Source: Bdellovibrionales bacterium (GTDB lineage: Bacteria > Bdellovibrionota > Bdellovibrionia > Bdellovibrionales > UBA1609). Taken from it: a stretch of 64,000 nucleotides of DNA. The translations under genes and the position numbers were made by a program. The notes under the pieces are model-generated. The model was not told where the DNA came from. It saw only the letters and a list, made by a program, of their open reading frames with translations, and did not search any database. The stretch is from contig JADJNU010000002.1 in NCBI GenBank assembly GCA_016714165.1, positions 558,001 to 622,000 on the forward strand. Reading direction: 5' to 3'. Shown here piece after piece: positions 8,964 through 18,808 of the stretch (its first letter is position 1; each line of letters begins with the position of its first letter).

Positions 8964-9407
8964 ATGCAATTCGATCTGAACATCAAGAAGGTAAAAGAGG
9001 AGATTCAAAAACTCGGCGACCTCCAATACGTAAAGGGAGAGATTCGCCGCCTTACCGATGAAATCCGTCAGTTCGATATCCATGAGAAGCTGAGCCCTTC
9101 GGCTCGAAAAAAACTGAAAAAGCTTGAAACCCGATATGAAACATGGGTTCGCTCTCTCTCAAAAGCCCAGAAACAGCTAGATAGGGAATTCAGTAAGGCT
9201 TTGAGAAATATTAAGAAAACCCATTTGGACGTTCAAAAAGGATTCGGCTCTGTGCGTCAGACGATGAGAAAGCAAAAGACTAAGATTGCCAAGTCTTCGG
9301 GCGAACTGAAAACAAAACTGGGAACAAAGAGAATTGCGGCAAAGAAGAAACTTACTTCTCAGAAAAAACGAATCCAGTCTAAATCTGCTTCGCCCAAGAA
9401 AATATAG
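8964..9407 (+). CDS. Lysine-rich basic coiled-coil protein, unknown function
   Basis: No family is recognised in this 147-residue protein. The first 100 residues are strongly helical and heptad-like (KVKEEIQKLGDL, then LKKLETRYETWVRSLSKAQKQ). The last 45 residues are extremely Lys/Ser/Thr rich (KLGTKRIAAKKKLTSQKKRI) and end SASPKKI, similar in composition to histone-H1-like tails. DNA or polyanion binding is an inference from charge only. It has its own AAGGGAG ribosome site and a TTGACA upstream. A cyclic-nucleotide-domain gene follows 66 bp later. Confidence 0.75.
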   Translation: MQFDLNIKKVKEEIQKLGDLQYVKGEIRRLTDEIRQFDIHEKLSPSARKKLKKLETRYETWVRSLSKAQKQLDREFSKALRNIKKTHLDVQKGFGSVRQTMRKQKTKIAKSSGELKTKLGTKRIAAKKKLTSQKKRIQSKSASPKKI

Positions 9408-9473
9408 TTCGAGGTTCACCTTACTGTCCCCTGGTTTGCAATCTAGATTCAAAAACTAGAGGAAGGTCGTCTG

Positions 9474-10001
9474 TTGTATGTGCGCAGAAAAGTGGAGCTG
9501 TCTGTGAACGATAAAATGAGTAGCAAAAGTGGACTTGAAAAAATCACCTTCAAGGTCGGAGACCTGCTCTTCAGGGAAGGAGACCTGTCACGACATTTTT
9601 ATATCATTCAAGAGGGCAATGTAGAGATTTTCCAGAAGGGACTTCATGGCGAGAAGATTCCTCTTTCTGTTGTAGGGGCAGGCCAATCTCTCGGTGAATT
9701 TGCGATGATTGACGATTCTCCTCGCTCGGCAACCGCGCGCTGTCTCACTCCCGTCGAGGCGATATTAGTAAATGAAGAGGCCTATAGATACATGATCGAT
9801 AAATTGCCCGATTGGGTTGTTTCAATGATGCAGGGTTTGGTTTCCCGCATTAGAGAAACCAATGAGATTCTAAAACGCCATGGCATTGTCGATCAAACTG
9901 TCACTCAGAAAATTGCCTCGACTGAGTTTGAAGGCGATGTTACAACCGCTATCAACATTGATCTGAATGACTTGGATGATCAAGACCATAAAGACGAGTA
10001 G
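9474..10001 (+). CDS. Cyclic nucleotide-binding-domain protein (Crp-type effector domain only)
   Basis: The 175 residues hold a single cNMP-binding beta-barrel. It has FKVGDLLFREGDLSRHFYII, then the GQSLGEFAMIDDSPRSATARC phosphate-binding cassette with the Gly-Glu and Arg positions expected for cNMP contact. A C-terminal helix RIRETNEILKRHG follows, then an acidic tail (DLNDLDDQDHKDE). No helix-turn-helix is present, so it is not a Crp transcription factor; it may act as a sensor or regulatory subunit. The start is TTG at 9474 after AGAGGAAGG; internal starts exist. The gcvP gene follows at 50 bp. Confidence 0.82.
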   Translation: MYVRRKVELSVNDKMSSKSGLEKITFKVGDLLFREGDLSRHFYIIQEGNVEIFQKGLHGEKIPLSVVGAGQSLGEFAMIDDSPRSATARCLTPVEAILVNEEAYRYMIDKLPDWVVSMMQGLVSRIRETNEILKRHGIVDQTVTQKIASTEFEGDVTTAINIDLNDLDDQDHKDE

Positions 10002-10050
10002 CCGCTCGTTTTTATAGAATCAATCGAATTCATATAGGAGGTCCACTTCG

Positions 10051-12927
10051 ATGGAAGGTCGCTCTCAACCCAGACTTCAAGGTGAAACCTTTTCTCATAG
10101 GCACATCGGTCCAAATGAAATTGACCAACAAAAAATGTTAGAGACTCTTAATCTTAAAAATGGAAATGACCTGCTTGATAGGACGCTCCCTCAAGATATC
10201 CTTTATGAAGGCAAACTCGATCTGCCCTCTCATGGGCTCGCTGAATCAGAGTTTTTATCGATAGCCAGGTCCGTAGCAAATAAAAATCAAATCTATAAAA
10301 GTTACCTCGGACAGGGCTACTATGACACCCACACGCCAGGAATTGTTCTTCGCACCATTCTGGAAAATCCAAGTTGGTATACGGCCTACACTCCCTACCA
10401 GGCCGAAATTTCACAGGGTCGTATGGAAGCCCTTCTTAATTTCCAGACCATGGTTGCTGACTTGACAGGTCTTCCGATTGCCAATTCTTCCCTTCTGGAT
10501 GAAGGAACTGCTGCGGCCGAGGCCATGACGATGAGTCACTCGGTCAATAAGAAAATCTCTTCAAACCTATTTGTTGTTGATGAGGATATTTTCCCACAAA
10601 CTCTCGAAGTCTTGCAAACATGAGCTGAACCTTTGGGCATTGAAATCAAAAGTGTGAATTTAAAGGCTTGGAATTTCTCTGCGCCTGCGTTTGCCATTTA
10701 TGTCCAGTATCCTTCCTTCTCAGGAGAGATTTGTGATCTCACTGAAATTTGCGAGAGAGCTCATCGTCATAATTCCTTGGTTATTGCTGGCAGCGATTTG
10801 TTGGCATTAACTCTCCTGAAGCCACCTGGAGAAATGGGTGTCGATATTGCCGTCGGGTCAAGTCAGAGATTTGGAGTACCCATGAGTTTTGGGGGCCCTC
10901 ATGCGGCCTTCATTTCCACTCGCCAAGAATATATCAGATCAATTCCTGGTCGCCTTATTGGGGTTAGCAAAGATATCGATGGCAAGCCAGCTCTTCGTCT
11001 CACCTTGCAAACACGCGAACAACATATTCGACGAGAAAAGGCGACAAGTAATATTTGTACGGCACAGGTTCTTCTTGCGGTAATGGCCTCAATGTACGCT
11101 GTCTATCATGGTCCGGATGGGTTGAAAAGAATTGCCTCTGACGTCCACATTTTAGCAAAAGCCACAGCAAATCTACTAAAAAAACTCGGATTCAAAATTG
11201 TCAATGAGCACTTTTTTGATACATTGCGAGTGGAACTTTCAGCAGATCAAAAAAAATCCGTCCTCTCTTTGGCCAAAGACAAGAAAATTAATTTAGCTGA
11301 TGTGGGAGATCACACTCTCGGGATATCGTTTGATGAAACAAAAACGGCTCGGGACGTTGAAGAGCTCATCAGTTTATTCACTGCCAGTTCCACAAATGAG
11401 ATTTCTGAGGTTTTAAATCGAACGGAATGCAAGTTTGGGCTTCTCTCCAGAAAAAGTTCATTTTTGACTCACCCAACGTTTAATTCCTACCATTCCGAAA
11501 CAGAAATGCTTCGCTATATCCGTCGTCTCGAATGCAAAGATTTAACGCTTGCGAATGCGATGATTCCGCTTGGCTCATGTACCATGAAGCTCAACGCTGT
11601 GAGCGAGATGATTCCTATCACCTGGCCTGAATTCGCGAAAATTCACCCCTTTGCTCCCTTAGACCAGACTCAAGGTTACCAACAATTGATCTCTGAACTT
11701 GAGAAATGGTTGTGTCAGCTAACGGGATTTGCTGGTATTTCCTTTCAACCTAATGCCGGTTCACAAGGGGAATATGCAGGCCTTTTAGCCATTCGGAAAT
11801 TTCACCAGTCCCGTCATCAGGGTCATCGAAATATCTGTCTCATCCCCCGATCGGCCCACGGAACAAATCCAGCGAGTGCCGCCATGGCGGGCATGGAAGT
11901 CGTTGTTGTCGGTTGCGATACGAGCGGAAACATCGACGTTGATGATCTGCAAATCAAGGCGCATTCTCATAGAGATAAGCTTGCCGCACTCATGGTGACT
12001 TACCCGTCGACACACGGAGTTTTCGAAGAGGAAATCATTAAAATCTGTCGAATTGTTCATGAATTTGGTGGACAAGTTTACATGGATGGCGCCAATTTCA
12101 ATGCCATGGTTGGCCTCGCGCGACCTCGCGAAATTGGCGCTGACGTTTGCCATCTCAACCTCCACAAAACCTTTAGCATTCCACATGGAGGAGGGGGACC
12201 TGGGGTTGGTCCCATCGGAGTTGCAGAACACCTGATGCCTTTTCTTCCGACTCATCGGCAACAAACTTATTGCGGACCTAAAACTGGAGTTTCAGCCGTC
12301 TCTTCAGCGCCGTGGGGAAGTGCTGGAATCTTACCCATTTCCTGGGCCTATGTTCATATGATGGGCTTGGATGGCTTGAAGAAAGCGACGGAGGTGGCCA
12401 TACTCTCAGCAAATTATATCGCAAAACGTTTAAGTGCACACTACCCAGTAGTTTACCGCGGGAAGCAAGGCTTTGTAGCCCACGAATGCATCTTAAATTG
12501 CAGTGAATTTCGTGCATCCTCAGGTATTCAAGTCGACGATATTGCGAAGCGATTGATGGACTACGGTTTTCACGCCCCCACAATGTCATGGCCCGTGCCA
12601 GGAACTCTGATGGTTGAGCCAACAGAGAGCGAATCACTGGCTGAGCTTGATCGTTTCTGCGATGCCATGATTCAGATTCGCGACGAGATCAAACAGATTG
12701 AAATGGGACAAGCAGACAAAGAGGATAACCCTCTTCGCAATGCCCCCCATTCCATCGAACACTTAACATCAGACGAGTGGAAACATCCTTACACGAGGGA
12801 GGAAGCGAGCTTTCCACTGGCGTGGGTGAAAGATCATAAGTTTTGGACTCCAGTCAGACGAATCGACAACGCTTACGGGGACAGAAATCTTGTCTGCAGT
12901 TGTCCCAGCCCTGACGAATATGTATGA
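10051..12927 (+). pseudogene. gcvP: Glycine dehydrogenase (decarboxylating), P-protein, with an in-frame TGA
   Basis: Reading through the TGA at 10621-10623 gives one continuous product of about 958 codons, the normal length of the homodimer-type P-protein. The PLP lysine sits in HLNLHKTFSIPHGGGGPG. Role: decarboxylates glycine and transfers the aminomethyl group to lipoyl-GcvH. Around the stop the protein reads EVLQT-stop-AEPLGIEI. In the family an arginine follows (TRAE), so a single CGA-to-TGA change explains it. The gene itself terminates with TGA at 12925, so TGA is a stop here. It has a perfect AGGAGG ribosome site. The gcvT and gcvH genes are 24 kb away and intact. Confidence 0.88.
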
Positions 12928-12940
12928 TGGCGCACCCTTT

Positions 12941-14371
12941 ATGAACGAGCCCCATTCTCAACTTGAACAGCTAAAACTCTCCTCGTTCTGCGCCTATCCA
13001 TTTGTTCAGATGTCGACGATTCCTGCCGGTTTTTTTCGGCCATGTTGCTATTATACAAAAATGTTGCAGGCGCCTACAGGACGAAATTTTTCTGTCGCAA
13101 CTGACACGATAGAAAAAGTTTGGAACAGCGAAAGTCTTCGCATGATTCGAAAAAAAATGCTGAGCGGAGAAGCGCTTCATCAGTGTCGTCAGTGTTATCA
13201 GGAAGAAGCCTCTGGCTCCACAAGCATGCGCCAGCGAAGTCTACAGGATTGGGGAGACCATGAAGGCCTTGCGAAGGCGATCATAGAAGCAGAAAGCAAT
13301 GACTATCAGCTCTCTTCCCTACCTTATTTTCTGGAACTCAAGCCGGGTAACCTCTGTAATTTAAAATGCAGAATGTGCAATCAGTTTGATAGCAGTTCCG
13401 TTGCAAATGAACTCAAAACTCTGGCAAACAAGTATAGCCATCTCATATCACTTAAGGATCCAAGGCTTTTCGATAAAGAAACCTTTGAAGTTGACTTTAC
13501 CGTTGATCAAATGCCGAACTGGTCGGATATTCCAGAATTCTGGGCTGAAATTGCCAGTTTTATTCCGTATATCGAGACTCTTAGCTTCGCCGGAGGTGAG
13601 CCAACCCTCCTTCCTGAAGTTTTCTCTCTCCTTAAGGCTTGTGTTGACAGCGGACATTCGAAACGAATTCGAGTCTTTTTATCTTCAAATTTTACATATT
13701 TGAGCAATGATCTGATTGAAGTCTCCACCCAATTTAATCCCTTTGAATTCATAGCAAGTATTGATGGGACGGGTTCTGTTCAAGAGTACATTCGATTTCC
13801 TTCTAAATGGAGCGTAGTTGCAGAAAATTTTCTACTCGTGAAAGAGAGGGTAAAGGAAGGGAGAGTAAAACTCCTAGTGAACCTAACGCTACAAATGTAT
13901 AACGTACTTTCTTTTACCGATGTTCTTGATTGGATTGAAACTCTCGCATTGGAACAGCCTCACTTCTATCAATATCCTTACTCAATAAACATTCTTTTTA
14001 AACCTAGATTTTTGAATATCGATATTCTTCCCCTTTCTCTGAGAGAAATTGCCATTGAGAGAATCAATGCCTATCTGAAACGTTCCCGTCTCATCAAAAA
14101 TCTCGAAGGTTTAGGAGATCGCTTCGACCTCATACTCCATCAACTCAAGCAGCCGCTGCCGCTCGATTATGAAGAAAATCTGAAGAAGTTTTGGGCCTAC
14201 ACCCAGCTCCTTGATGACCACCGAAAGCAGAAGCTCAAGCATGTAGATCCAATTCTCTATGCTGGTGTCGCCACCGAGGCCGCTAGATTGGGTTTTGAGA
14301 ACTGGAATTTTTCGAAATCTCAGCTCAAAAATGAGCCAATTCCCTCCTTGCTTGGCGAGCACAATCCATGA
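12941..14371 (+). CDS. Radical SAM protein with N-terminal SPASM-like cysteine module (first of pair)
   Basis: Numbering from the ATG at 12941 gives 476 residues. The radical SAM cluster motif is CNLKCRMC at 139-146. Ahead of it sit Cys17, CysCys35-36 and Cys82/Cys85 in FCAYPFVQ, FFRPCCYYT and CRQCYQ, the spacing of a SPASM/twitch auxiliary-cluster module. Here that module is N-terminal to the barrel. FAGGEPTLLPE is the SAM-binding GGEP motif. Such enzymes often modify peptides or proteins, but the substrate is unknown. The open frame extends upstream into gcvP and the start has no clear ribosome site. It overlaps the next gene by ATGA. Confidence 0.78.
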   Translation: MNEPHSQLEQLKLSSFCAYPFVQMSTIPAGFFRPCCYYTKMLQAPTGRNFSVATDTIEKVWNSESLRMIRKKMLSGEALHQCRQCYQEEASGSTSMRQRSLQDWGDHEGLAKAIIEAESNDYQLSSLPYFLELKPGNLCNLKCRMCNQFDSSSVANELKTLANKYSHLISLKDPRLFDKETFEVDFTVDQMPNWSDIPEFWAEIASFIPYIETLSFAGGEPTLLPEVFSLLKACVDSGHSKRIRVFLSSNFTYLSNDLIEVSTQFNPFEFIASIDGTGSVQEYIRFPSKWSVVAENFLLVKERVKEGRVKLLVNLTLQMYNVLSFTDVLDWIETLALEQPHFYQYPYSINILFKPRFLNIDILPLSLREIAIERINAYLKRSRLIKNLEGLGDRFDLILHQLKQPLPLDYEENLKKFWAYTQLLDDHRKQKLKHVDPILYAGVATEAARLGFENWNFSKSQLKNEPIPSLLGEHNP

Positions 14372-15771
14372 ACGATCTCAATGCTAATGATCTCAAGGCT
14401 GCGGATCCCGATCAAAATCGACCCCTCGTACCCGATGGAATTTGTCCTTTGCCCTGGCTGCACTTTAGCGTAAACACGGACACGTCGATTCGAGTGTGTT
14501 GCAATACAGATCATGGTGGCCACATTCGCGATGATCAAAATGATCCCATTTACCTCTCGAAACTCAAATCGGTGGACCAGGCATTTAATAGCCCCTTTAT
14601 GAAAAAATTTCGTTTGGCTATGGCAAACGGCGAGAGGCCAGATTTTTGTGGAAATTGTTATCGAGTTGAAGACAATGGAGGTGTCTCCCTACGCAATATC
14701 TACCTCAAGCAATATGAGGAAAGTTTTCATCGTCTTCTCGATGCGATGAGAGAAGATGGTACGGCAACAAATGAAATTTCGTTTTTGGACCTATCACTAA
14801 GCAACCACTGCAATTTGAAATGCCGCATGTGCGGACCAACCTCTTCCTACGCTCTTAATGATGACTTCGAAGCCCTTAAAATTCATTTCTCCAAAGAACA
14901 TGCACAGAGAGCCCACCTTAACTGGCAGGATGACACCCATCTAACAGAGATTTTTTCAAAAATTTTGCCTGGCCTGAAAGAAGTACTCACCACAGGAGGA
15001 GAACCATTTCTCTCGAGATTGCATTTGAAACTTCTCGAATTGGCAGTTCAAAATGGATCGAGTCGCAACATTGTTCTCCGCTACCATTCAAACATCTCTG
15101 TTCTTCCACCTCGCCTTCTGGAATTGTGGTCGGAATTTAAGGCAATCGAAATTCATGTCAGCGTGGAAGGGCACGGGGATATCAACGATTATATCCGTTA
15201 CCCTCTCAAGTGGAGTATCTTTCACAAGAACTTTGAAAGTCTGATTGAATTAAAGAAAAGGCTTCCTCTCTGGCTCGAAGTTCACACTTGTTTTCAGGCC
15301 TACAATATTTTACGTCTTCCTGAATTTCTCGATTTTCTCCTCGACTACCGTGAGTCTCTGCCTGCCATGCCTTATTTTATTTCGTTGGGAAATCCATCCT
15401 ACCTTTCAGCCTCTGTTCTTCCCTCATCCCTTAAAGAATTAGCCATGGAAAAAATCTACCGCCACCTTGACAGACATGTTTCCAACTACGATGAACACTT
15501 TGGCCAATTCAATCGGGAAAAAATTGAAATCCTATTAAGTCATTTCAAATCTTTGAGCAACCCAACCAACTCTGAAATTCAACGCAAATTATCGTGGGCG
15601 AAATTTATGAACTACACCTCATCATTTGATCGCTTACGGAACCAATCTATTCTAAAGCTTCTTCCAGAAATGAAGCCCTTTTGGAATTCGGAAAACGAAG
15701 AAAGTGACCACAACGCGGCCATGGCTTATGACTCCAAGCTTCCGTTCTGCAATCCACAGAGCGGAAAGTAG
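14368..15771 (+). CDS. Radical SAM protein with N-terminal SPASM-like cysteine module (second of pair)
   Basis: This 467-residue paralogue of the preceding protein is translationally coupled to it by an ATGA overlap. It repeats the same layout: Cys26 in CPLPWLHF, CysCys44-45 in RVCCNTDHGG, CysxxCys94-97 in CGNCY, then CNLKCRMC at 148-155 and TTGGEPFLS. Middle and C-terminal regions also align with the partner (IRYPLKWS in one, IRFPSKWS in the other; YLSASVLPSSLKELAMEKI beside NIDILPLSLREIAIERI). This implies tandem duplication. Function is unknown; joint action on one substrate is inferred from coupling only. Confidence 0.8.
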   Translation: MNDLNANDLKAADPDQNRPLVPDGICPLPWLHFSVNTDTSIRVCCNTDHGGHIRDDQNDPIYLSKLKSVDQAFNSPFMKKFRLAMANGERPDFCGNCYRVEDNGGVSLRNIYLKQYEESFHRLLDAMREDGTATNEISFLDLSLSNHCNLKCRMCGPTSSYALNDDFEALKIHFSKEHAQRAHLNWQDDTHLTEIFSKILPGLKEVLTTGGEPFLSRLHLKLLELAVQNGSSRNIVLRYHSNISVLPPRLLELWSEFKAIEIHVSVEGHGDINDYIRYPLKWSIFHKNFESLIELKKRLPLWLEVHTCFQAYNILRLPEFLDFLLDYRESLPAMPYFISLGNPSYLSASVLPSSLKELAMEKIYRHLDRHVSNYDEHFGQFNREKIEILLSHFKSLSNPTNSEIQRKLSWAKFMNYTSSFDRLRNQSILKLLPEMKPFWNSENEESDHNAAMAYDSKLPFCNPQSGK

Positions 15772-15783
15772 TATCTATATGAT

Positions 15784-16661
15784 GTGCAAGCCTTATTGGA
15801 GGCCCATCTGATAACTCGCTCGATTTTGGCTCTCATACTTTTAGCTAGTTCTCATACAGGATGGTCCGCAACTGAGACTCGCTCGGGGTTGTGTAATTGG
15901 ATTATTAAGAAAATCACACGGGTAAATCGAAAATTCCGGTCCCCGATTGGAGAAGGAATCTCTATAAACTTGGGAATTTTGGAAGAACCGATCTAGATGT
16001 TTTCGATCGCCATTTGATTGCCCGAATTGAAGTCCTTCTATCTGAATTGGATCCAGAGCAGAAGGCGAAATTTCTTTCGATGATGGGTTTGATCTCCTTC
16101 AACCCAAACCGGACGTATGGGGGACTTTATTTTCGCGTTTTGGGCCAGGCGGGAATTGAATTTGATCCGAATCTCCAGGGTCACCCAATGTCCCGACTGG
16201 TTTATATCCATGAACTCAGACACCTCTCTGATGATATCAAAGCAGGCCTTCCACCAGAAGGAATGAATCTTGATACTCAAAAAACAGAAATGGCAGCCTT
16301 AGGTGAAGGCTACAACTATATGGCCCTAGTGAACAACGACCCCGAGTTCCGGATGGGACAATTTCCTAAACACGATATCCCTGTCGAGCGAAGTGCGGGG
16401 GAAGACGACGAAACCTGGGCGAAACGAGAATACGACGACCATTTTGGCGTGGATCTTTATGCCGTCAGAAAGCTTTCTCGCGAAGAATACCTTGATAGAA
16501 CCATTCGTGCCTATGACGAAAGGATCAGGGTTCAAGAACGCAGGGGCAACAACGATGATATTTATGCACTCATTGCTCAAATGAAATGGGGTAATTTTTT
16601 TAAAGACCTGGATGGTTCAAGAAATGAATCTTCTAGCAAGACTCCGGGCCATGAACGGTGA
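15784..16661 (+). pseudogene. Putative secreted HEXXH metalloprotein, frameshifted
   Basis: Frame 1 from GTG 15784 encodes a hydrophobic signal-like N-terminus (SILALILLASSHTGWSA) and ends at 15996. Frame 3, open from 15909 to 16661, encodes DRHLIARIEVLLSELDPEQ and continues to the end. The TTG at 16014 is unlikely to be a real start because the upstream frame-3 residues read as protein. Losing one base between about 15905 and 15980 would explain the break. Frame 3 contains HELRH (16209-16223) and, 22 residues on, EMAALGEGY, consistent with a zinc HEXXH plus Glu site. It follows the radical SAM pair directly. Confidence 0.6.
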
Positions 16662-16700
16662 CGCTGATCTTGTTCCTCTGCTTGGACTACAAAACAACTG

Positions 16701-17612
16701 TCATTTAGCCGCGATTTTAGAACTACCATTCCACCAGTTCGAAACTTCGTCGGCTATGTCAATGGCACCAGTGTCTGATCCTAATCCATACATATGGTTT
16801 CCATGTCGTCTCATTCGAATTTGAACTCTGTTTGTCGGAAGTCGCTTTTCCCAGACATAGGCCTCTGATACCGGTACCTCGGAGTCAGCATCACCATGAA
16901 GTATTAGAAGTGGAAGTCTTGATAGCCCGGTAAAGTAGGTCCAATTATTCTCAAACTTAAACTCATCAACAAGACGTCCAGCAGGACGATCTAAACCCAA
17001 CATTTGGTCTCGTGGAAGAGAAGACAAATTTGCCAGCTCACTTTCAATTTGCGCCCTCTCTATCTTGCTTTTTGCCCGGGACAAGATGACGTCTCTTATG
17101 TTGGTCGAAATTCCACCAAGCAATACGACGCCATCCACCTCTCCGAGAGGGAGCAAATGAACGTGGAGGCTGCCCTCACTCCAAGCAAATACAAGACGAG
17201 GCTTGTCCGTCGGGAGCAGTTTCCAGAGATCCAGTAGTTGAGCCTCAATTGATGCGATGTCCGTCTTGCAATATTCGTTAAAATCGACTGACTCCATTGA
17301 GACCCCAGGTTTTGAATATCGGACGACATTCCATCCATTTGTCTCGAGCGAATGAGCAAGTTTTAAGTAAAAATCTGTTTTCCGATATCTACCAGCACGG
17401 CTGTCGGGCACATTCCCGTCCTCATTGAATGGAGCACTCCCATGGATAAGCAAAATCGAGCCCACCGAATTAGTTCCCCTTTTTTGGTTACCTGAACAGC
17501 CAAGCATTACAATTATTAGCATCGAAACTAGGACATGCTCCATTCGAAAAAAGCTAACACCTGGTGATATTCCTGTAAATAATGAACCTTTTTTCAAAAT
17601 GAATTCAAGCAT
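16701..17612 (-). CDS. Alpha/beta-hydrolase lipoprotein
   Basis: This protein of about 303 residues is an alpha/beta hydrolase. ILLIHGSAPFNEDG is the oxyanion strand, FAWSEGSLH the nucleophile elbow (AxSxG form), LILHGDADSEVP carries the acid, and RMRRHGNHMYG the histidine. A hydrophobic run ending VMLGCSGN is a lipobox, placing it in the envelope. The ATG at 17612 has AAGGGA six bases upstream; a GTG five codons earlier is also open. Substrate is unknown. It is convergent with the HEXXH gene and divergent from the L,D-transpeptidase. Confidence 0.72.
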   Translation of the reverse strand: MLEFILKKGSLFTGISPGVSFFRMEHVLVSMLIIVMLGCSGNQKRGTNSVGSILLIHGSAPFNEDGNVPDSRAGRYRKTDFYLKLAHSLETNGWNVVRYSKPGVSMESVDFNEYCKTDIASIEAQLLDLWKLLPTDKPRLVFAWSEGSLHVHLLPLGEVDGVVLLGGISTNIRDVILSRAKSKIERAQIESELANLSSLPRDQMLGLDRPAGRLVDEFKFENNWTYFTGLSRLPLLILHGDADSEVPVSEAYVWEKRLPTNRVQIRMRRHGNHMYGLGSDTGAIDIADEVSNWWNGSSKIAAK

Positions 17613-17727
17613 AGAGTTTCCCTTCACGGCAAATTATTCAATTGAACGCCTGCCATTTCTTTTCTCTCTGATAACGGTACAATTTTGCCTAGCCATCGGC
17701 ATTCAATTTTTTGGGGAGGGGATCTAT

Positions 17728-18774
17728 ATGTTGAACCAAATTTCTCGTCGTCGTGTTCTTCAAGCACTTTCATTGACAATGACCGGAAGCCCTTGGCTGT
17801 CTGCTCTTGCTGAAAGGCAAGCCAATCAAAATATCCCCAAATTAAGTTTAAAAGCTCGGATTGTTGAGACCGGCGAAATTGTAGATATCGATAACGATGA
17901 AGTCGGACAATTGATTTTCGAAGGGAAAGCTCAGATTGTAGAGGACAAATCGAGTGTTGTCGAAAAACTTGAGTATTTTTCCTCGCTCGCAATTCCTCGA
18001 TTTTTGAAGTTTGAAAATGTTATGAAATCTATTACGCCTGAAATTGAAGCCCATTTTGATTACTTCATTTGTGTAAATACAGCAAAGGCTGATTCCTCTC
18101 CAACAAACTTTGTGCCTGCCCAATTCATGTCAGTCATTGGGCGTTCACGAAAAGGTCAAAGTATTTTTGAACGCAATTCCTCTCAAGAAATTGTCGGTAT
18201 AACCAATAGTGCCCAGAAGTTTCAGAGCGATTTTTTTGTAACCCACCTCGAAGAGCCACTCAAGCAATCCTCCGAATATGCTCGCCGCAATGATATCGAT
18301 CTCAATTTCCAAAATGATCAACTGCCATACGCCCTTCCCGTTTCATCTGGATTAACGGGATCGGGATCTATATTGACGATATCTGGGGCTTTTCAGATTC
18401 ATTTTGAAAAAACAAGAGATCACCAACAAAACACGATTGGCTCTCCCATGTCTCATGCCATGTATATCTATTATCGCTATAGTTCTGGAGGCCGTTGGTC
18501 CGGAATCGCCATCCATGGCACTCCACCAAGCAATTGGAAAAAACTGGGGGTTTCCAGGGCCAGCCATGGGTGCGTCAGAACCTTACCATATGTAGCGAAA
18601 GCCTTGCGCAGGGCCTTCGTTGAGTCGAGTTCCTTTTTATCGGCCAACTTGCCTGAATTTGATGCGAACTCAGCCTTGCCCAAATTGACCGGGAAAAATA
18701 TCTCAGAAAGCCGCCCGAAGGCGGTCATCGTCTTATTTGAGGGATATCAGCGTCCCACCATTCACCTTGGATAA
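17728..18774 (+). CDS. L,D-transpeptidase (YkuD family), exported
   Basis: From the ATG at 17728 (GGGGAGGG ribosome site at 17713-17720) the protein has 348 residues. SRRRVLQALSLTMTGSPWLSA near the N-terminus looks like a twin-arginine-type or Sec signal. The YkuD catalytic pattern is present: IAIHGTPPS followed by SRASHGCVR, with the nucleophilic Cys in SHGCVR. Role: cross-links or remodels peptidoglycan, or anchors lipoproteins, in the periplasm. The frame is open upstream to 17425, but that part lacks a ribosome site and runs antisense to the hydrolase, so it is excluded. Confidence 0.85.
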   Translation: MLNQISRRRVLQALSLTMTGSPWLSALAERQANQNIPKLSLKARIVETGEIVDIDNDEVGQLIFEGKAQIVEDKSSVVEKLEYFSSLAIPRFLKFENVMKSITPEIEAHFDYFICVNTAKADSSPTNFVPAQFMSVIGRSRKGQSIFERNSSQEIVGITNSAQKFQSDFFVTHLEEPLKQSSEYARRNDIDLNFQNDQLPYALPVSSGLTGSGSILTISGAFQIHFEKTRDHQQNTIGSPMSHAMYIYYRYSSGGRWSGIAIHGTPPSNWKKLGVSRASHGCVRTLPYVAKALRRAFVESSSFLSANLPEFDANSALPKLTGKNISESRPKAVIVLFEGYQRPTIHLG

Positions 18775-18808
18775 GATCGCAGACATCATGGGGCAGTGAC
18801 CGCAGACA

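Noticed and set aside
10051..12927. TGA recoding (Trp or selenocysteine) in gcvP
   Set aside because: The same gene ends in TGA, other genes use TGA stops, the family residue is Arg, and no SECIS-like hairpin is obvious after the codon.
17425..17727. N-terminal extension of the L,D-transpeptidase frame
   Set aside because: The extension is antisense to the lipoprotein hydrolase and the internal ATG at 17728 has a signal peptide and ribosome site.
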